Shown in pieces: positions 1 through 7,097 of a stretch of 48,896 bases of DNA; the first letter of the stretch is position 1; each line of letters opens with the position of its first letter. Source of the DNA: Bacteroidales bacterium (lineage in GTDB: Bacteria; Bacteroidota; Bacteroidia; Bacteroidales; UBA932); the NCBI GenBank assembly GCA_017558775.1, contig JAFYTP010000040.1, positions 1 through 48,896 of the forward strand. Reading direction: 5' to 3'. A model generated the notes under the pieces. That model ran no database searches. It was not told where the DNA came from and was given only the letters and a program-made list of their open reading frames with translations. Both the position numbers and the translations under genes were made by a program.

Positions 1-1
1 G

Positions 2-304
2 ATGAACATCCTGTACATCGCCATCTTCAGCATGGCGTTCAGCGTGGTGTTCTGCATCGTCGCCGGCCTGATGGCGCTGGACTTCGTCCCGCGCAAGGCC
101 ACCGGCGCCGCCCTCGGCATCGTGGGCATCTCCAGCTACGCCGCCGCGGGCCTGCAGTCCATCGTCTCCGGCTTCCTCATCGAGGGGAACGCCGCCGACG
201 GGGTGTACAACTTCGGCCCGGTGTCCATCTTCTGGATCATCGCCTGCCTGATTGCCTTCATCCTCCCGGTGGTCGGTTGGAAGTATTTGAGAACGAACGA
301 ATAA
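2..304 (+). CDS. MFS transporter of the organophosphate:phosphate antiporter type, C-terminal fragment
   Basis: This is the C-terminal end of a multi-spanning inner-membrane transporter whose start lies before the window. The 100 visible residues hold about three hydrophobic helices. A glycine/alanine-rich segment beginning ATGAALGIVGISSY resembles the last helices of GlpT/UhpC-type carriers, which exchange glycerol-3-phosphate or sugar phosphates for phosphate. The first visible ATG is probably an internal methionine, because the reading frame is open to the window edge. cysE follows after 10 nt, so the two are probably co-transcribed. The exact substrate cannot be told from this fragment. 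Confidence 0.7.
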   Translation: MNILYIAIFSMAFSVVFCIVAGLMALDFVPRKATGAALGIVGISSYAAAGLQSIVSGFLIEGNAADGVYNFGPVSIFWIIACLIAFILPVVGWKYLRTNE

Positions 305-314
305 ACAAATAGTT

Positions 315-1052
315 ATGGACCTTTCCCTCAAACGGACCGTCGGCCATCTGAAAGAGCTGATGGAGCGCGTCAAGGACGCCGTCTTCCCCGAGTACAGCGA
401 CACCCCGGAAAACTACGCCCTCCGGTGTATCCAGACCGAGCTCGAAGCCGTGACGGACGAGACGACGGCATCGGCCTTCATGGAGAAACTCCCCCGCATC
501 CGCGAACTCCTCGCCACCGACGTGCAGGCCATCGCCCACAACGACCCGGCCGTCAAGTCCATCCAGGAAATCGTCTATTGCTATCCGGCCGTGACGGCGA
601 TGCTCTACTACCGCACCGCCCACGAGCTGCACCTGCTGGGCGTCCCGATCATCCCCCGGATGCTCACCGAGTACGCGCACTCCCACACCGGCATCGACAT
701 TCACCCCGGCGCGGTCATCGGTGACCATTTCGCCATCGACCACGGCACCGGCATCGTCATCGGCGAGACTTCCGTCATCGGCAGTCATGTCACGCTTTAT
801 CAGGGCGTTACCCTCGGCGCACGCAACTTCTCCTATGACAAGGACGGCAACCCAATCAACCTCCCCCGCCACCCGATCCTCGAAGACGGCGTGACGGTCT
901 ATTCCAACTCCTCCATCCTCGGCCGCGTCACCATCGGCCGGGACTCGGTCATCGGCGGTAACGTCTGGCTCACCCGCTCCGTACCCGAAAAGTCCCGCAT
1001 CTTGCAGGGCAAGACGCAGGACTTCGCATTTTCCGACGGCGCGGGGATCTAG
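315..1052 (+). CDS. cysE: Serine O-acetyltransferase
   Basis: Transfers acetyl from acetyl-CoA to L-serine to give O-acetylserine, the carbon skeleton for cysteine; cytosolic. The 245-residue protein has an N-terminal helical SATase domain (about 1-120) and a C-terminal left-handed hexapeptide repeat fold. HSHTGIDIHPGA and DHGTGIVIGET carry the histidine and aspartate expected in the active site. It starts 10 nt after the upstream transporter gene, so it likely lies in that operon. Its stop overlaps the stop of the convergent dipeptidase gene through a shared CTAG. Confidence 0.92.
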   Translation: MDLSLKRTVGHLKELMERVKDAVFPEYSDTPENYALRCIQTELEAVTDETTASAFMEKLPRIRELLATDVQAIAHNDPAVKSIQEIVYCYPAVTAMLYYRTAHELHLLGVPIIPRMLTEYAHSHTGIDIHPGAVIGDHFAIDHGTGIVIGETSVIGSHVTLYQGVTLGARNFSYDKDGNPINLPRHPILEDGVTVYSNSSILGRVTIGRDSVIGGNVWLTRSVPEKSRILQGKTQDFAFSDGAGI

Positions 1053-2413
1053 TAATACTGATAGAACAGCGCGATGGACTCCATCCCCGCGAAGAGCTGC
1101 TTGAGGAGGTAGCTTTCGTTCGGGGAGTGGATGGTGTCGCGTTCGAGGCCGAAGCCCATCAGGAGCGGGTCGATGCCCAGGATGTGCTGGAGGTCCGCCA
1201 GGATGGCGATGGAGCCGCCGCCGCGGGAGGGAACGGGTTCGATGCCGTAGACCTCGGCCATGGCCTTCGAGGCGGCCTTGTAGCCGTCGGAGGTGATGGG
1301 GATGAGGAAGCCGTTGCCGCCCTCGCAGCGTTTGACATCGACCTTCACATACTTCGGGGCGATGGCGCGGAAGTGGTTCTCGAAGAGCTCGGTGATCTTT
1401 TCGGAGGTCTGGTTCGGGACCAGCCGCATCGAGATCTTGGCATGGGCTGTCGATGGCAGGACGGTCTTGGCGCCCTCGCCGGTGTAGCCGCCCCAGATGC
1501 CGCAGACGTCCAGGCACGGGCGGATGCCGGTGCGCTCCAGGGTGGTATATCCTTTCTCGCCCTTGACCTCGTCGATGTCTAGGAATGCTTTGTACTCGTC
1601 CATGTCGAAAGGGGCGCGGGCGAGCATGGCGCGGTCCTCGGCGGAGAGCTCGATGACATCGTCATAGAAGCCGGGGACGGTGATGCGACCGTCGGCATCG
1701 TGGAGGCGGGCGATCATCGCGCAGAGGGTGTTGATCGGGTTGGCGACGGCACCGCCGTAGTGGCCGGAATGCAGGTCCTTGTTGGGGCCGGTGACGGTGA
1801 CTTCCAGATAGGAGAGGCCGCGCATGCCGCAGTTGATGGATGGGACCTTCTCAGAGATCATCGTGGTGTCAGAAACGAGGATGATATCGGCCTTCAGGAG
1901 GTCCTTGTGTTCCTCCGCCCAAGCGGCGAGGGACGGACTTCCGATCTCTTCCTCGCCCTCGAAGATGAACTTCACATTATGCTTCAGCAAGCCTTTTTTG
2001 AGCAGGTACTCAAAGGCCTTCAAGTGCATGAATAACTGACCTTTATCATCATTCGCGCCGCGGGCGTAGATGGCCTCTTCGCCGGTGGCCGGGTCCTTGG
2101 CGAGGACGGGCTCGAAGGGTCGGGTGCGCCACTTGTCCAGCGGCTCCGGGGGCTGGACGTCGTAGTGCCCATAGACGAGGACCGTCTTCTTGGCGCCGGG
2201 CACGGACTTGGAACCGAAGACGACGGGATTGCCGGCGGTCTCATAGACCGCGGCCTTGTCGGCCCCGGCGGCGGTGAGGAGTTCCGTCAACCGGCGGGCG
2301 CAGCGGTACATGTCGGGCTTGTATTCGGGCTTGGCGCTGATGGAGGGGATGCGCAGGAGGGAGAATAGTTCTTCAAAGAAGCGTTCGCGGTTCTGGTCGA
2401 TATAGGCTTTCAT
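1049..2413 (-). CDS. M20 family dipeptidase (metallopeptidase)
   Basis: Predicted zinc-dependent cytosolic dipeptidase of the M20/CNDP-PepV type. Visible metal-site motifs are VYGHYDVQP, ARGANDDKG, the catalytic/ligand pair in EGEEEIG, and a C-terminal histidine in DTIHSPNE. A dimerization domain sits between, around SGHYGGAVANP. I choose the ATG at 2413 (454 aa). A longer reading would need a TTG at 2452, which lies upstream of a good -7 promoter element at 2431-2438, so those residues would not be transcribed. It overlaps the cysE stop by 4 nt at its 3' end. Confidence 0.88.
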   Translation of the reverse strand: MKAYIDQNRERFFEELFSLLRIPSISAKPEYKPDMYRCARRLTELLTAAGADKAAVYETAGNPVVFGSKSVPGAKKTVLVYGHYDVQPPEPLDKWRTRPFEPVLAKDPATGEEAIYARGANDDKGQLFMHLKAFEYLLKKGLLKHNVKFIFEGEEEIGSPSLAAWAEEHKDLLKADIILVSDTTMISEKVPSINCGMRGLSYLEVTVTGPNKDLHSGHYGGAVANPINTLCAMIARLHDADGRITVPGFYDDVIELSAEDRAMLARAPFDMDEYKAFLDIDEVKGEKGYTTLERTGIRPCLDVCGIWGGYTGEGAKTVLPSTAHAKISMRLVPNQTSEKITELFENHFRAIAPKYVKVDVKRCEGGNGFLIPITSDGYKAASKAMAEVYGIEPVPSRGGGSIAILADLQHILGIDPLLMGFGLERDTIHSPNESYLLKQLFAGMESIALFYQYY

Positions 2414-2430
2414 CTTGTCAGTCTTTTCTA

Positions 2431-2438
2431 CAAAATTA
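2431..2438 (-). promoter_or_regulatory. -7 promoter element for the M20 dipeptidase
   Basis: TAATTTTG on the minus strand matches the Bacteroidetes -7 consensus TAnnTTTG. It ends 17 nt before the chosen ATG at 2413. No well-spaced TTTG -33 box was seen. Confidence 0.55.
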
Positions 2439-2510
2439 ACAAGAAAACGCAAAAACGGGCGCAGTTTCGGGAATAATTCATAACTTTAAACGTTGAAACT
2501 GACCACAAAC

Positions 2511-3434
2511 ATGAAAGACATTCTCCGATACCTGGCCACCTGGAAATTCTGGAAGGAACTGATCATCATGACCCTGGGCATGGCCATTGCCGCGGCCGCG
2601 GTTTATTACTTCATGATGCCGAGCAAGCTCGTCCTGGGATCCATCTCCGGTCTTTCCATCGTCATCACGAACGTACTCAACATGGTGGGCATTCCTGTCA
2701 AGATGTCCTGGATTGTCACGACCATCAACGCCATCCTCCTCATCCTGGCCTGGCTGCTTATCGGCAAGGAGTTCGGCGCCAAGACGGTCTATACGGCGAT
2801 GATCCTGGGTCCGCTCCTTGAGTTCTGGGAGAAGGTGTGCCCCTACGAGCGCCTCGTCGAGGCCGGCCAGACCTCCGTCATGGGAGACCCGCTGCTGGAC
2901 CTGATCTGCTTCGTGCTCGTCGTCAGCATCTCCCAGACCATCCTGTTCAGCATCAACGCCTCCACCGGCGGGTTGGACATCCTCGCGAAGATCGTCAACA
3001 AATACCTGCACTTCGACATCGGCGTATCCGTGACCGTCGCCGGCGCCATCATCTGCTGCAGCGCCTTCGCCATCAACCCCTTCCGGATGGTGGTCATCGG
3101 CCTGATCGGCACCTGGATGAACGGCCTCGCGCTGGATTATTTCATGGCCAGCGTGAACAAGCGCAAGCGCATCTGCATCGTCTCCGACCGCAACGAGGAA
3201 ATCCGTTCCTACATCGTGAACACCCTCGAACGCGGTTGCACCTTATATGACGTTCACGGCGGCTATTCCGGCACCCCGCACGTGGAAATCCAGGCCCTCC
3301 TCACCCAGGACGAATTCGCCCGCGTGATGAATTACGTGAAGAAAAATGACATCCAAGCTTTCATCACCGCAGGCAACGTGAGCGAGATTTACGGCATGTG
3401 GAACAAGGCCAAACACAAGAAAGTGGAAAAATAA
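2511..3434 (+). CDS. YitT family membrane protein (DUF161 with DUF2179)
   Basis: Inner-membrane protein of unknown function with about five or six hydrophobic helices in residues 15-210 and a cytosolic C-terminal domain (about 220-290) of the DUF2179 type, which has a ferredoxin-like fold. The segment INASTGGLDILAKIVNKY is typical of YitT proteins. I take the ATG at 2511 (307 aa) over an in-frame TTG at 2493. A weak -7-like TAACTTTA lies at 2481-2488. The tRNA-Leu gene follows but has its own promoter. Confidence 0.85.
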   Translation: MKDILRYLATWKFWKELIIMTLGMAIAAAAVYYFMMPSKLVLGSISGLSIVITNVLNMVGIPVKMSWIVTTINAILLILAWLLIGKEFGAKTVYTAMILGPLLEFWEKVCPYERLVEAGQTSVMGDPLLDLICFVLVVSISQTILFSINASTGGLDILAKIVNKYLHFDIGVSVTVAGAIICCSAFAINPFRMVVIGLIGTWMNGLALDYFMASVNKRKRICIVSDRNEEIRSYIVNTLERGCTLYDVHGGYSGTPHVEIQALLTQDEFARVMNYVKKNDIQAFITAGNVSEIYGMWNKAKHKKVEK

Positions 3435-3465
3435 TTTGCACTTTCCGAAAATCTCCGTATCTTTG
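3435..3465 (+). promoter_or_regulatory. Promoter of tRNA-Leu (-33 and -7 boxes)
   Basis: TTTG at 3435-3438 and TATCTTTG at 3458-3465 are separated by 19 nt, the ideal Bacteroidetes spacing. The tRNA begins 12 nt after the -7 box. The -33 box overlaps the end of the YitT gene and its stop. Confidence 0.8.
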
Positions 3466-3477
3466 CAGTCCCAATTC

Positions 3478-3560
3478 GCGGTAGTGGTGAAATGGTAGAC
3501 ACGCTACTTTGAGGGGGTAGTGCCCGTTGGGGTGTGTGAGTTCGACTCTCACCTACCGCA
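3478..3560 (+). tRNA. tRNA-Leu (anticodon GAG)
   Basis: The acceptor stem GCGGTAG pairs with CTACCGC, with discriminator A at 3560. The anticodon stem CTACT/GGTAG encloses the loop TTGAGGG, giving anticodon GAG. A class II variable arm and a T-loop GTTCGACTC follow. The full CCA is not encoded: the genome reads ACCG. Length is 83 nt. It has its own promoter and a downstream hairpin terminator, so it is a single-gene unit. Confidence 0.95.
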
Positions 3561-3564
3561 CCGA

Positions 3565-3604
3565 AAAAGGCTTCAGAATCACTCTGAAGCCTTTTTTCTT
3601 TTTT
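3565..3604 (+). terminator. Intrinsic terminator after tRNA-Leu
   Basis: GGCTTCAGA (3569-3577) pairs perfectly with TCTGAAGCC (3583-3591) around a 5-nt loop, followed by a T-rich tract. A-tracts before the stem mean it could also serve the convergent pgeF gene on the other strand. Confidence 0.85.
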
Positions 3605-3616
3605 GTCCGTTTTGGA

Positions 3617-4294
3617 TCAGATCATCCGGATCGCGTTGATATTCCGTCCGCACTGCGTCCCTTCCCGTCGGGCGGAGAAGAAGGAAGGGTCCAGGTAGGT
3701 GTCGATGTCATGGACCTGGATGTTTTCCGGCCGGATTCCGCATTCTTCGAGAATCCATCGGTTTGCCTGGAACAGGTCGATATGATGGCCGCCGGACATG
3801 GGGCTGCCGTCTCCCGGACCTTGGAATGACCAGATCATCGACATGGGAAAACCGGCATCCTTGAACCGCTCCGCCACTTCCTCACCCACCTGGAAACTAT
3901 CGGGGCCGATGGCCGGGCCGATGACGACCCGAAGGTCCTCCGGATTTGTGCCGAATCTCTCTCTCATGAGGTTGACCGTACTCTTGGAAATCATCAAAAC
4001 CGTTCCTTTCCAACCGGAATGAACGGCGGCAATGACGCGGTGGACGGGGTCATACATGAGAATGGGAACGCAATCTGCCGTCCTTACTCCAATCGCCACA
4101 CCAGGAAGAGTCGTGACAAAAGCGTCATACCCTTCCAGTTCCTCCCTCGTCATGCCCGGTCGATCGACAATCGCAATCCTTGAACCGTGTACCTGATGCC
4201 CTTGGATGACAGGATAAGGCAAGATGGAATCCCGCCGTGAAGTGAAAGCCTCGACACCGGGCCCCAGGGAGTATGAGAGGAGTTCTTGAAACAT
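3617..4294 (-). CDS. pgeF: Peptidoglycan editing factor PgeF / multicopper-like purine phosphorylase (YfiH, DUF152)
   Basis: Laccase-domain family protein. Relatives phosphorolyse or deaminate purine nucleosides and affect fidelity of peptidoglycan precursors. Family motifs are HQVHG, RTADCVPILMYD, AAVHSGWKG and the late HDIDTYLDPSFFSARREG, giving the metal-binding Cys/His set. With the ATG at 4294 it is 225 aa, near the short end for the family. An upstream extension to 4381 would start before the -7 box TACCTTTG at 4299-4306 and is rejected. The box lies only 4 nt from this ATG. Confidence 0.85.
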   Translation of the reverse strand: MFQELLSYSLGPGVEAFTSRRDSILPYPVIQGHQVHGSRIAIVDRPGMTREELEGYDAFVTTLPGVAIGVRTADCVPILMYDPVHRVIAAVHSGWKGTVLMISKSTVNLMRERFGTNPEDLRVVIGPAIGPDSFQVGEEVAERFKDAGFPMSMIWSFQGPGDGSPMSGGHHIDLFQANRWILEECGIRPENIQVHDIDTYLDPSFFSARREGTQCGRNINAIRMI

Positions 4295-4298
4295 AAGA

Positions 4299-4306
4299 CA
4301 AAGGTA
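4299..4306 (-). promoter_or_regulatory. -7 promoter element for pgeF
   Basis: TACCTTTG on the minus strand, followed after 4 nt by the ATG. The transcript would be leaderless or nearly so. No TTTG -33 box was seen at the expected distance. Confidence 0.6.
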
Positions 4307-4341
4307 CAAAACATATCTTTCATTCCGTGCCAAGTTGCGCC

Positions 4342-4454
4342 CCGTGAAATGGATGTGTCTGAAAGACAGCCGTTTTCGCAAAATCGCCTGGTCGTTTTTG
4401 ACTAGGCGATTTCATATAACTGATTAATAGATAGCCGCTTCCATTTCACGGCTA
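4342..4454. repeat. Nested inverted repeats between the DUF5692 gene and pgeF
   Basis: Three symmetric pairs lie within 113 bp. The outer pair is CCGTGAAATGG (4342-4352) with CCATTTCACGG (4441-4451), 11 bp and perfect. The inner pair is AAATCGCCTGGTC (4381-4393) with GACTAGGCGATTT (4400-4412), 13 positions with one G-T pair. A third pair, TAGCCG (4432-4437) with CGGCTA (4449-4454), would compete with the right arm of the outer stem. Read on the minus strand they lie downstream of the DUF5692 gene and in front of pgeF. Confidence 0.7.
4381..4412 (-). terminator. Probable terminator hairpin downstream of the DUF5692 gene
   Basis: A 13-bp stem with a 6-nt loop. On the minus strand the 3' arm ends in GATTTT, a short U run. 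It lies 56-87 nt past the DUF5692 stop codon. The short U run makes termination plausible rather than certain. Confidence 0.5.
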
Positions 4455-4467
4455 AAAAAGGCAACCT

Positions 4468-5565
4468 TTAGCTCACATCGGCGCGGGCCATGGAGTCCTT
4501 GTAGTACTTCTGGTCCACGAAGACGTCTTCCTTGTACGGGTTGATGTGGCGTTTCTTGGAGACGCGGATGATGTAACCGAGGGCAATGGCGTTGGTGATG
4601 AGAGCGAGGGCGCTGATCAGGACCATCATCGTGGGATTGGCCGCCACCACGGAAGGATCCACGGTGGTGCCCACGACGGCGGCCTCCTGTCCCGCGGCGG
4701 CATACAGCTGCTCGATGGTGGCGACACCGTTCGGGTAGAGAACGGGAAGTGTGGCCCACGGGAACCACTGCTGACCGTTCTTGAAGGTCTCCTGGAAAAG
4801 CGGGAACACCTGGGCGAACATGCACCAGATGGCGAGGGTGTTGGCGCGGTTCTGGATCCAGCCGCCACGGTTCCACAGCAGGGCCGCGATGGTCGGGGCG
4901 AGGAGCAGGGCGACACCGCAGTACCAGCTGTGCGTAGGCAGGCAGTTGTAGGTGTAGGCGAAGTTCCAGATGTCATAGATGAGGATATAGACCCAGGTCA
5001 TGTCGGCCCAGATCATATCCTTCTTGTCCTTGGACGGATACACGTTCCACCAGGCGGTCATACAGGAGATGTTCAGCAGGCCGGCCACGCCGTTCATCAC
5101 ATTGTGCCAGCCGCCGTACTGCCAGACGCCTTCGGAAGTGAGCCACCATTTGTTCCAGCCCATCGCGGCGCTCTCAAAGTCGGAGGCGCAGGCGATGAGG
5201 ATGTTGATGGCCACGATGATGAAGGGGAAGGGCTTGAACCAGTGCTTGGCGCCGACGCCCCATTTGTACTTGATCATCATGAAGCCGATACACCCGGCCG
5301 TGGCCGCGTACAGCTTGGCATAGTGGAACCAGCCCCGCATATAGACGTGGGTCTGGTTTTCCAGCGCCCACTGCTTTCCGGTGCGGGCGCCGAGCCAGAT
5401 GGCGAGGAAATAAACGGTGAGGGCCAGCGGAACGACCAGGAACGTGATGATGCCACCGAGTTTCGTCCGGCGGGCGAATTCATTGAGGAGGATCAGGCCC
5501 AGCAGGACCACGATCAGCATCCCCCATTGGGCGAACGCGTTCGCCCCGTAAACTTGGAAGAACAT
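4468..5565 (-). CDS. DUF5692 family multi-spanning membrane protein
   Basis: A 365-residue inner-membrane protein with about nine or ten hydrophobic helices and many tryptophans. It has a short charged C-terminal tail with VSKKRHINPYKEDVF. It matches what I recall of the DUF5692 family, whose function is unknown; I do not assign a substrate. I use the ATG at 5565 (beginning MFFQVYG). An upstream reading to 5601 would overlap the -7 box at 5599-5606. It is divergent from the UDG-like gene, with the two promoters only 12 nt apart. Confidence 0.75.
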   Translation of the reverse strand: MFFQVYGANAFAQWGMLIVVLLGLILLNEFARRTKLGGIITFLVVPLALTVYFLAIWLGARTGKQWALENQTHVYMRGWFHYAKLYAATAGCIGFMMIKYKWGVGAKHWFKPFPFIIVAINILIACASDFESAAMGWNKWWLTSEGVWQYGGWHNVMNGVAGLLNISCMTAWWNVYPSKDKKDMIWADMTWVYILIYDIWNFAYTYNCLPTHSWYCGVALLLAPTIAALLWNRGGWIQNRANTLAIWCMFAQVFPLFQETFKNGQQWFPWATLPVLYPNGVATIEQLYAAAGQEAAVVGTTVDPSVVAANPTMMVLISALALITNAIALGYIIRVSKKRHINPYKEDVFVDQKYYKDSMARADVS

Positions 5566-5598
5566 AGTTATTAGTTTTATGTGGTAGTGTCGGTAGGA

Positions 5599-5606
5599 CA
5601 AAGTTA
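5599..5606 (-). promoter_or_regulatory. -7 promoter element for the DUF5692 gene
   Basis: TAACTTTG on the minus strand, 33 nt upstream of the ATG at 5565. It sits back to back with the plus-strand -7 box at 5619-5626, so polymerase binding at the two promoters should interfere. Confidence 0.6.
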
Positions 5607-5618
5607 CGCTTTTTCTCG

Positions 5619-5626
5619 TATCTTTG
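5619..5626 (+). promoter_or_regulatory. -7 promoter element for the UDG-like gene
   Basis: TATCTTTG, followed after 7 nt by the ATG at 5634. The expected transcription start is at or just before the start codon. Confidence 0.65.
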
Positions 5627-5633
5627 CATACCC

Positions 5634-6191
5634 ATGGACACCGAGAAACATCCCTTCCAGCCTTTCCTGCCCGCCGGGGCGAAAATGCTTTTGCTGGGCA
5701 GTTTTCCGCCGCAGCCGAAGCGGTGGTGCATGCCGTTCTATTACCCGAACTGGACGAATGATTTCTGGCGGATCATGGGGGTGATCCATTTCGGTGACAA
5801 GGACCATTTCTGCATCCCCCGCGAGAAGCGGTTTGACGAGGAGGCCATCAAGGCCTTCTGCACACAAGCCGGGCTGGCATTCTACGACACCGCCTGCGAG
5901 GTGCGGCGCCTGAAGGACAATGCGTCCGATGCTTTCCTGGAGGTGGTCACGCCCACGGACATTCCCGCCCTCCTGCGCCAAATCCCCGCCTGCGATACAT
6001 TAGTGACCACGGGACAGAAGGCGACAGAGGTCATCGCGGAGCGGTACGGTTGCGGGATCCCGCCGGTGGGAGGGTGTGTCGATGTCACCATCGACGGAAG
6101 AAATCTCCGGTTCTGGCGGATGCCGTCGTCCTCCCGCGCGTATCCGTTGCCGCTGGAGAAGAAGGCCGAGGCCTACCGACGGTTGTTTTAG
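5634..6191 (+). CDS. Uracil-DNA glycosylase superfamily protein
   Basis: A 185-residue protein of the UDG/MUG fold, predicted to excise mismatched or damaged bases in DNA repair. The N-terminal HPFQPFLPAGAKMLLLGSFPP holds the family GSFPP loop, and the C-terminal MPSSSRAYP fits the DNA-intercalation loop. I keep the ATG at 5634 because the conserved HPF-PFLP segment comes before the next methionine, although this leaves almost no 5' leader. It converges with the DMT gene, with 3 nt between stops. The exact base specificity cannot be read. Confidence 0.82.
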   Translation: MDTEKHPFQPFLPAGAKMLLLGSFPPQPKRWCMPFYYPNWTNDFWRIMGVIHFGDKDHFCIPREKRFDEEAIKAFCTQAGLAFYDTACEVRRLKDNASDAFLEVVTPTDIPALLRQIPACDTLVTTGQKATEVIAERYGCGIPPVGGCVDVTIDGRNLRFWRMPSSSRAYPLPLEKKAEAYRRLF

Positions 6192-6194
6192 CGG

Positions 6195-7061
6195 CTATCG
6201 GGAGCCGAGATACAGGAAGACCATACTCAAAAGCAGGAGACCCAGATCCAGGGCCTTGGCCTTGAGGTTCTTTTCTTTCAGGAAGAGGGCGCCGATGGCG
6301 AAACTCACCAGGACGCTGCCGCGACGGATCATCGACACGACCGCGATGAGAGCGGCGGGCTGGGCCAATGCTTCCATGTAGACATAATCGGCCGCGCAGA
6401 GGAAAAGGCTGATGAGCGGAATGGACCAGTTCCAGCGGAAGGGTGTCGTCTTTTTCCGGACGGGATACCAGAGCATCGAGGTCACAATCGCCATCATCCC
6501 CGCCTGGTACAAGGTGTACCAGCTGAGGACCTGCCGACGGTCGAGCCCGAGGTGGGACGGCGACATCAAGAACTTGTCATAAAGCCCACTAGCGGCGCCG
6601 AGGATAACGGCCAGGATGAGGCAGAGGATCCATTTATTGCCCGTGCCGATGCCTTCTTTCCGCCCCGAGGCGCGCAGCAGGAGATAAGCCACAACCGCCA
6701 GGGCTACACCGATCCATTGCAGCAGATTGAGCCGTTCCCCGAACAGAAACAGGGCGCCGACGAGCACCAGGACCGGACGGGTGGCATTGACAGGGCCCAC
6801 AATCGTCAGCGGCAGATGCTTCATGGCGAAATACCCCGCCATCCACGAGGAGAGGACCAGGGCGCTCTTCAGCAGGATATACTTTTGCACCTCCCAACCG
6901 CCGAATCCGGTCGAGAAAAGGAAGGGAGAAAAGATAAGCGCGGAGAAGACGGTGTTCAGGAAAAGGACCGGAATCACGGCATTCCCTTTCAGCGAAATCT
7001 TCTTCGCCGAATCATAGCAGCCCAACAGCGCTGCGGACGCAAAAGCAAGTAGCCACCACAT
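6195..7061 (-). CDS. EamA/DMT family transporter
   Basis: A 288-residue inner-membrane protein with ten predicted helices arranged as two EamA repeats (about 1-135 and 145-288), the fold of drug/metabolite exporters. VGPVNATRPVLVLVGALFLFGERL and the later MIRRGSVLVSFAIGALFLKEK are the corresponding end-of-repeat segments. The ATG at 7061 is chosen over an in-frame TTG at 7073, which overlaps the -7 box. Substrate unknown. Confidence 0.85.
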   Translation of the reverse strand: MWWLLAFASAALLGCYDSAKKISLKGNAVIPVLFLNTVFSALIFSPFLFSTGFGGWEVQKYILLKSALVLSSWMAGYFAMKHLPLTIVGPVNATRPVLVLVGALFLFGERLNLLQWIGVALAVVAYLLLRASGRKEGIGTGNKWILCLILAVILGAASGLYDKFLMSPSHLGLDRRQVLSWYTLYQAGMMAIVTSMLWYPVRKKTTPFRWNWSIPLISLFLCAADYVYMEALAQPAALIAVVSMIRRGSVLVSFAIGALFLKEKNLKAKALDLGLLLLSMVFLYLGSR

Positions 7062-7070
7062 AAGCGGCCG

Positions 7071-7078
7071 CAAAGATA
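7071..7078 (-). promoter_or_regulatory. -7 promoter element for the DMT transporter
   Basis: TATCTTTG on the minus strand, 9 nt from the ATG at 7061. It lies in the 36-nt gap after the GH97 gene. No terminator is visible there, so read-through from the starch operon is possible. Confidence 0.6.
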
Positions 7079-7097
7079 CGAAAATCTCCGGACTTCC

